Positions 61,780 to 64,000 of a stretch of DNA of 64,000 nt are shown here, piece by piece. Below the pieces are notes generated by a model. It was not told the origin of the DNA. It saw only the letters and a program-made list of their open reading frames with translations, and did no database searches. Position numbers and translations under genes: made by a program. How positions within the stretch are numbered: position 1 is the stretch's first letter; each line of letters opens with the position of its first letter. This stretch comes from Sphagnum magellanicum (Eukaryota; Streptophyta; Sphagnopsida; Sphagnales; Sphagnaceae). The stretch is taken from positions 25,270,949 to 25,334,948 of the forward strand of contig CM038912.1 of NCBI GenBank assembly GCA_021904315.1. The letters are read 5' to 3'.

Positions 61780-63530
61780 GAACCCTTGCTTAGTTTTGGT
61801 GAGCTCTAGGAATCTAGAGTCTAAATAGGGAAATTTCAGACTTTTTTCCCTCAAAATATGGCGACTTTGGCCTATTTTTTTCTTTAAAAATTCTTTGTAT
61901 TCTTTAGACAAGACTTTCTTTTTTTTGGCCATGCTTGGAAATTTCACCACCAAAGAAAACACTGCAGCGGCTAGAAGGAGCTAGAGCAGGGCAATTAAAG
62001 TAAGCAGCTCTGATTCTTCATCCGCCGCTTATTCTCTCTCACTGGGGAAGTCTTTTCCTCAATATCTGCCTGTTCACCCCAGTTTTCTGACCGTTTCTGG
62101 CTTTCTATCCAGTGGCAGGGAAGTGTCGGCAATCATGAAATATATCAATGGTCTTAAATTCCATGAGTACATTACAATTTCTTATGGAATTTTTTGGCAT
62201 TTTTTCTGCATACCCGTGACTGCAAATTCACCTGCATGTCATTCTCTACATGACAATTCGGCACAATATCAACACAGGGACAACATTGAAAAAAAAGGTA
62301 AGAAATAGTAACCATTATATAAAAAGGTATGACTGTACAGGTGTAGGGGGCCCAATACAACCCCCCCACCTCCTCCATTCAGGCCCCTCTCTGGTAAGTT
62401 GTCCAGAAATACAATCTATAACTTTATTTCACCCATGAAATGTAGTTTATTGACAATTTTATTTTTTTGCATTGAAAGCCATCCAAATTTCATGGATGAT
62501 ACACGGGCATAAAAGATCATGGATTTCTAAATGGGGGGGGGGGAGTTCATGCATGAAATTAGGGTTGCTGAAAGGGATACACCTTTGCTATGGACATTTA
62601 TGATGTCAAGGCCTTCAACATATGAGCCAAACGTCCCTTTACATACTTCTTGAAAAGAAAATAGGGGTTGTGCCAAGGAAGTTTAGCACACAGAGATCAA
62701 GTTCAAGGATTTGAATTCACATGTGACATTTACACTTCATGGATGAAATAAAATTATAAAATGTATTTCTTGTAGGAACTTTATTTCATCCCATTTCATG
62801 AATTTTCATGGATGGACTTCCATCCCATTAGGATAGCTTCAAATGCACATCAAGCACAAAAATGGGTTTAAAAAAAATGACAATTCAAAGTTGAAATCAG
62901 AGTCGGGCAGTTCTCATGAATGGGGCTGATTTTCATGTTGATTAGGAGCCTGGCTCTCTCAATCAGAATTGATGATTCTAGTTTGTGTGAGAACTAGAAT
63001 CGCCTCAGGCATGGTGGTTATGGGATGGACAACCCGGTCGCATTCTCAAGAAGCCCATTCTGACCCGATTAGGGGATTAAAATCCATGTAAGAAGAAAAC
63101 ACACATAGGCTGTATAAATTGAGAATTTAATCCCAAGAGATCCTTTAGGTCAAAGGTTACATCATTAGTTATATTAAATGCTTCCACATTGAACGTGTTC
63201 AAATCCTCTGTTCCACCAGTCAGTTCACTGTTGTGGAGGCCAAATCACCATTCTATTGGAGTGAATTGGTCTGGAGGTTCTCACATGTAGCTGGGCACCT
63301 TCAATATAAGAACCTCATTTTGAACAACCCCAATTGAACTTCAAGAACCTCATGCATTCGACCCCACATGAGCTTCACTATGAGTCATGAGATCTTCTTG
63401 ACACCTGCAAGAACTCGACGCTTGCAAGGTCAAAAGTGAGAGTTCTGAATCCCAAAGTTGTTGTTATGCTTGGTTCAACACTATGATCAAAACACACAAG
63501 AGAAATGTTCGTGGCCTTGTAAGTCCCAAT
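61780..63530. other. Spacer, no gene seen
   Basis: No exon-like sequence. The phrase 'tttcatggatga' and its complement recur around 62,430-62,820, with short poly-G and poly-T runs. Open frames are small and unremarkable. Confidence 0.5.
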
Positions 63531-63670
63531 GTTTTTCTTTTTTTGGGTCAATTTTATGATGTATCCAAAGTGGCGATGGTCTACAGCAAGATTTAACCAA
63601 ATATGGCTAGAAGCTAAATATGAAGGTAAAATTTGGTGAACATATCCTTCTTTTTTTTGGCTAGCTACCT
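63530..63670 (+). repeat. Dispersed repeat, copy 2 (first copy near 17.7 kb)
   Basis: Same phrase order as the copy at about 17,690-17,830: 'ttttatgatgtatccaaa', 'aagatttaaccaaatatgg' and 'tatccttcttt'. Orientation is the same. The remaining bases to the end of the window are AT-rich without a supported gene. Confidence 0.6.
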
Positions 63671-64000
63671 GAACTGTATGAAGAGATTTGGTGATTTTCT
63701 TAATTTTTGGTCAAAATTTAACAAATGAAAATCTCAAAAAAAGAAGATTTTAGGACTTTTAATTTTTTCCCTTGTTCCCATCATGTTCCCAATGTGCACC
63801 CCAAGGTTTTCTCAATAGAACCTTGGTTTTATTCCATATGGTTTTCCCCAAAGTTCAACTCCCATGTGTATAACCTGAAAAGGTGGGCTAGAGGGGAATA
63901 CATTTTTCTCTATTTTGCAACTGGGGTCCCATTTGCTTATCTATATGGAACACTTAATTTGACTTTGCATTTTTAAAATATTTGTTTTCCATGATTCTGC

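Overview
The window looks like nuclear DNA of a land plant. It has spliceosomal genes with many short introns, TTTAGGG-type telomere-like tracts, AT-rich spacers, and plant-type orthologues: a kinesin-14 with a calponin-homology domain, a plant NUP188, a plant GIY-YIG nuclease and a cytosolic HSP70 with the usual plant intron position. I cannot name the species. All exon models are read by eye from splice signals and protein similarity, so single junctions may be off by a few bases.

Layout. 1-4 kb is AT-rich spacer with telomere-like motifs and a minisatellite. 4.3-15.1 kb (minus) is a KCH-type kinesin-14 of at least 21 exons, one of whose introns carries clear U12-type AT-AC signals. A CpG-rich 5' region and a GC-rich repeat island follow to 17.35 kb. 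17.35-23.8 kb is gene-free and repeat-rich: a palindrome, several tandem repeats, an 89-bp duplication, a ~940-bp foldback element and a tRNA-derived SINE. 24.0-37.2 kb (minus) is NUP188, with about 33 exons. It faces head-to-head, across ~585 bp, a single-exon GIY-YIG nuclease (plus, 37.8-39.7 kb). 40.6-41.6 kb is one copy of a ~1-kb interspersed repeat that abuts a 5'-truncated ALG2 remnant. 43.5-46.0 kb (minus) is a two-exon HSP70 whose lid has been deleted and partly inverted. 46-64 kb is mostly AT-rich spacer with hairpins, decayed coding blocks, the second copy of the 1-kb repeat (split by an insertion with a 15-bp direct duplication) and a divergent ubiquitin-like ORF.

The genes are unrelated housekeeping functions (microtubule motor, nuclear pore scaffold, structure-specific nuclease, chaperone, N-glycan assembly). 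The only sign of linked regulation is the shared NUP188/GIY-YIG promoter. I found no gene cluster, CRISPR array, rRNA or canonical tRNA. The most unusual items are the AT-AC intron in the kinesin motor, the inverted HSP70 lid fragment, a stopless 3n intron in NUP188 that would add a hydrophobic segment if retained, and the 39-bp repeat expansion in the nuclease gene.
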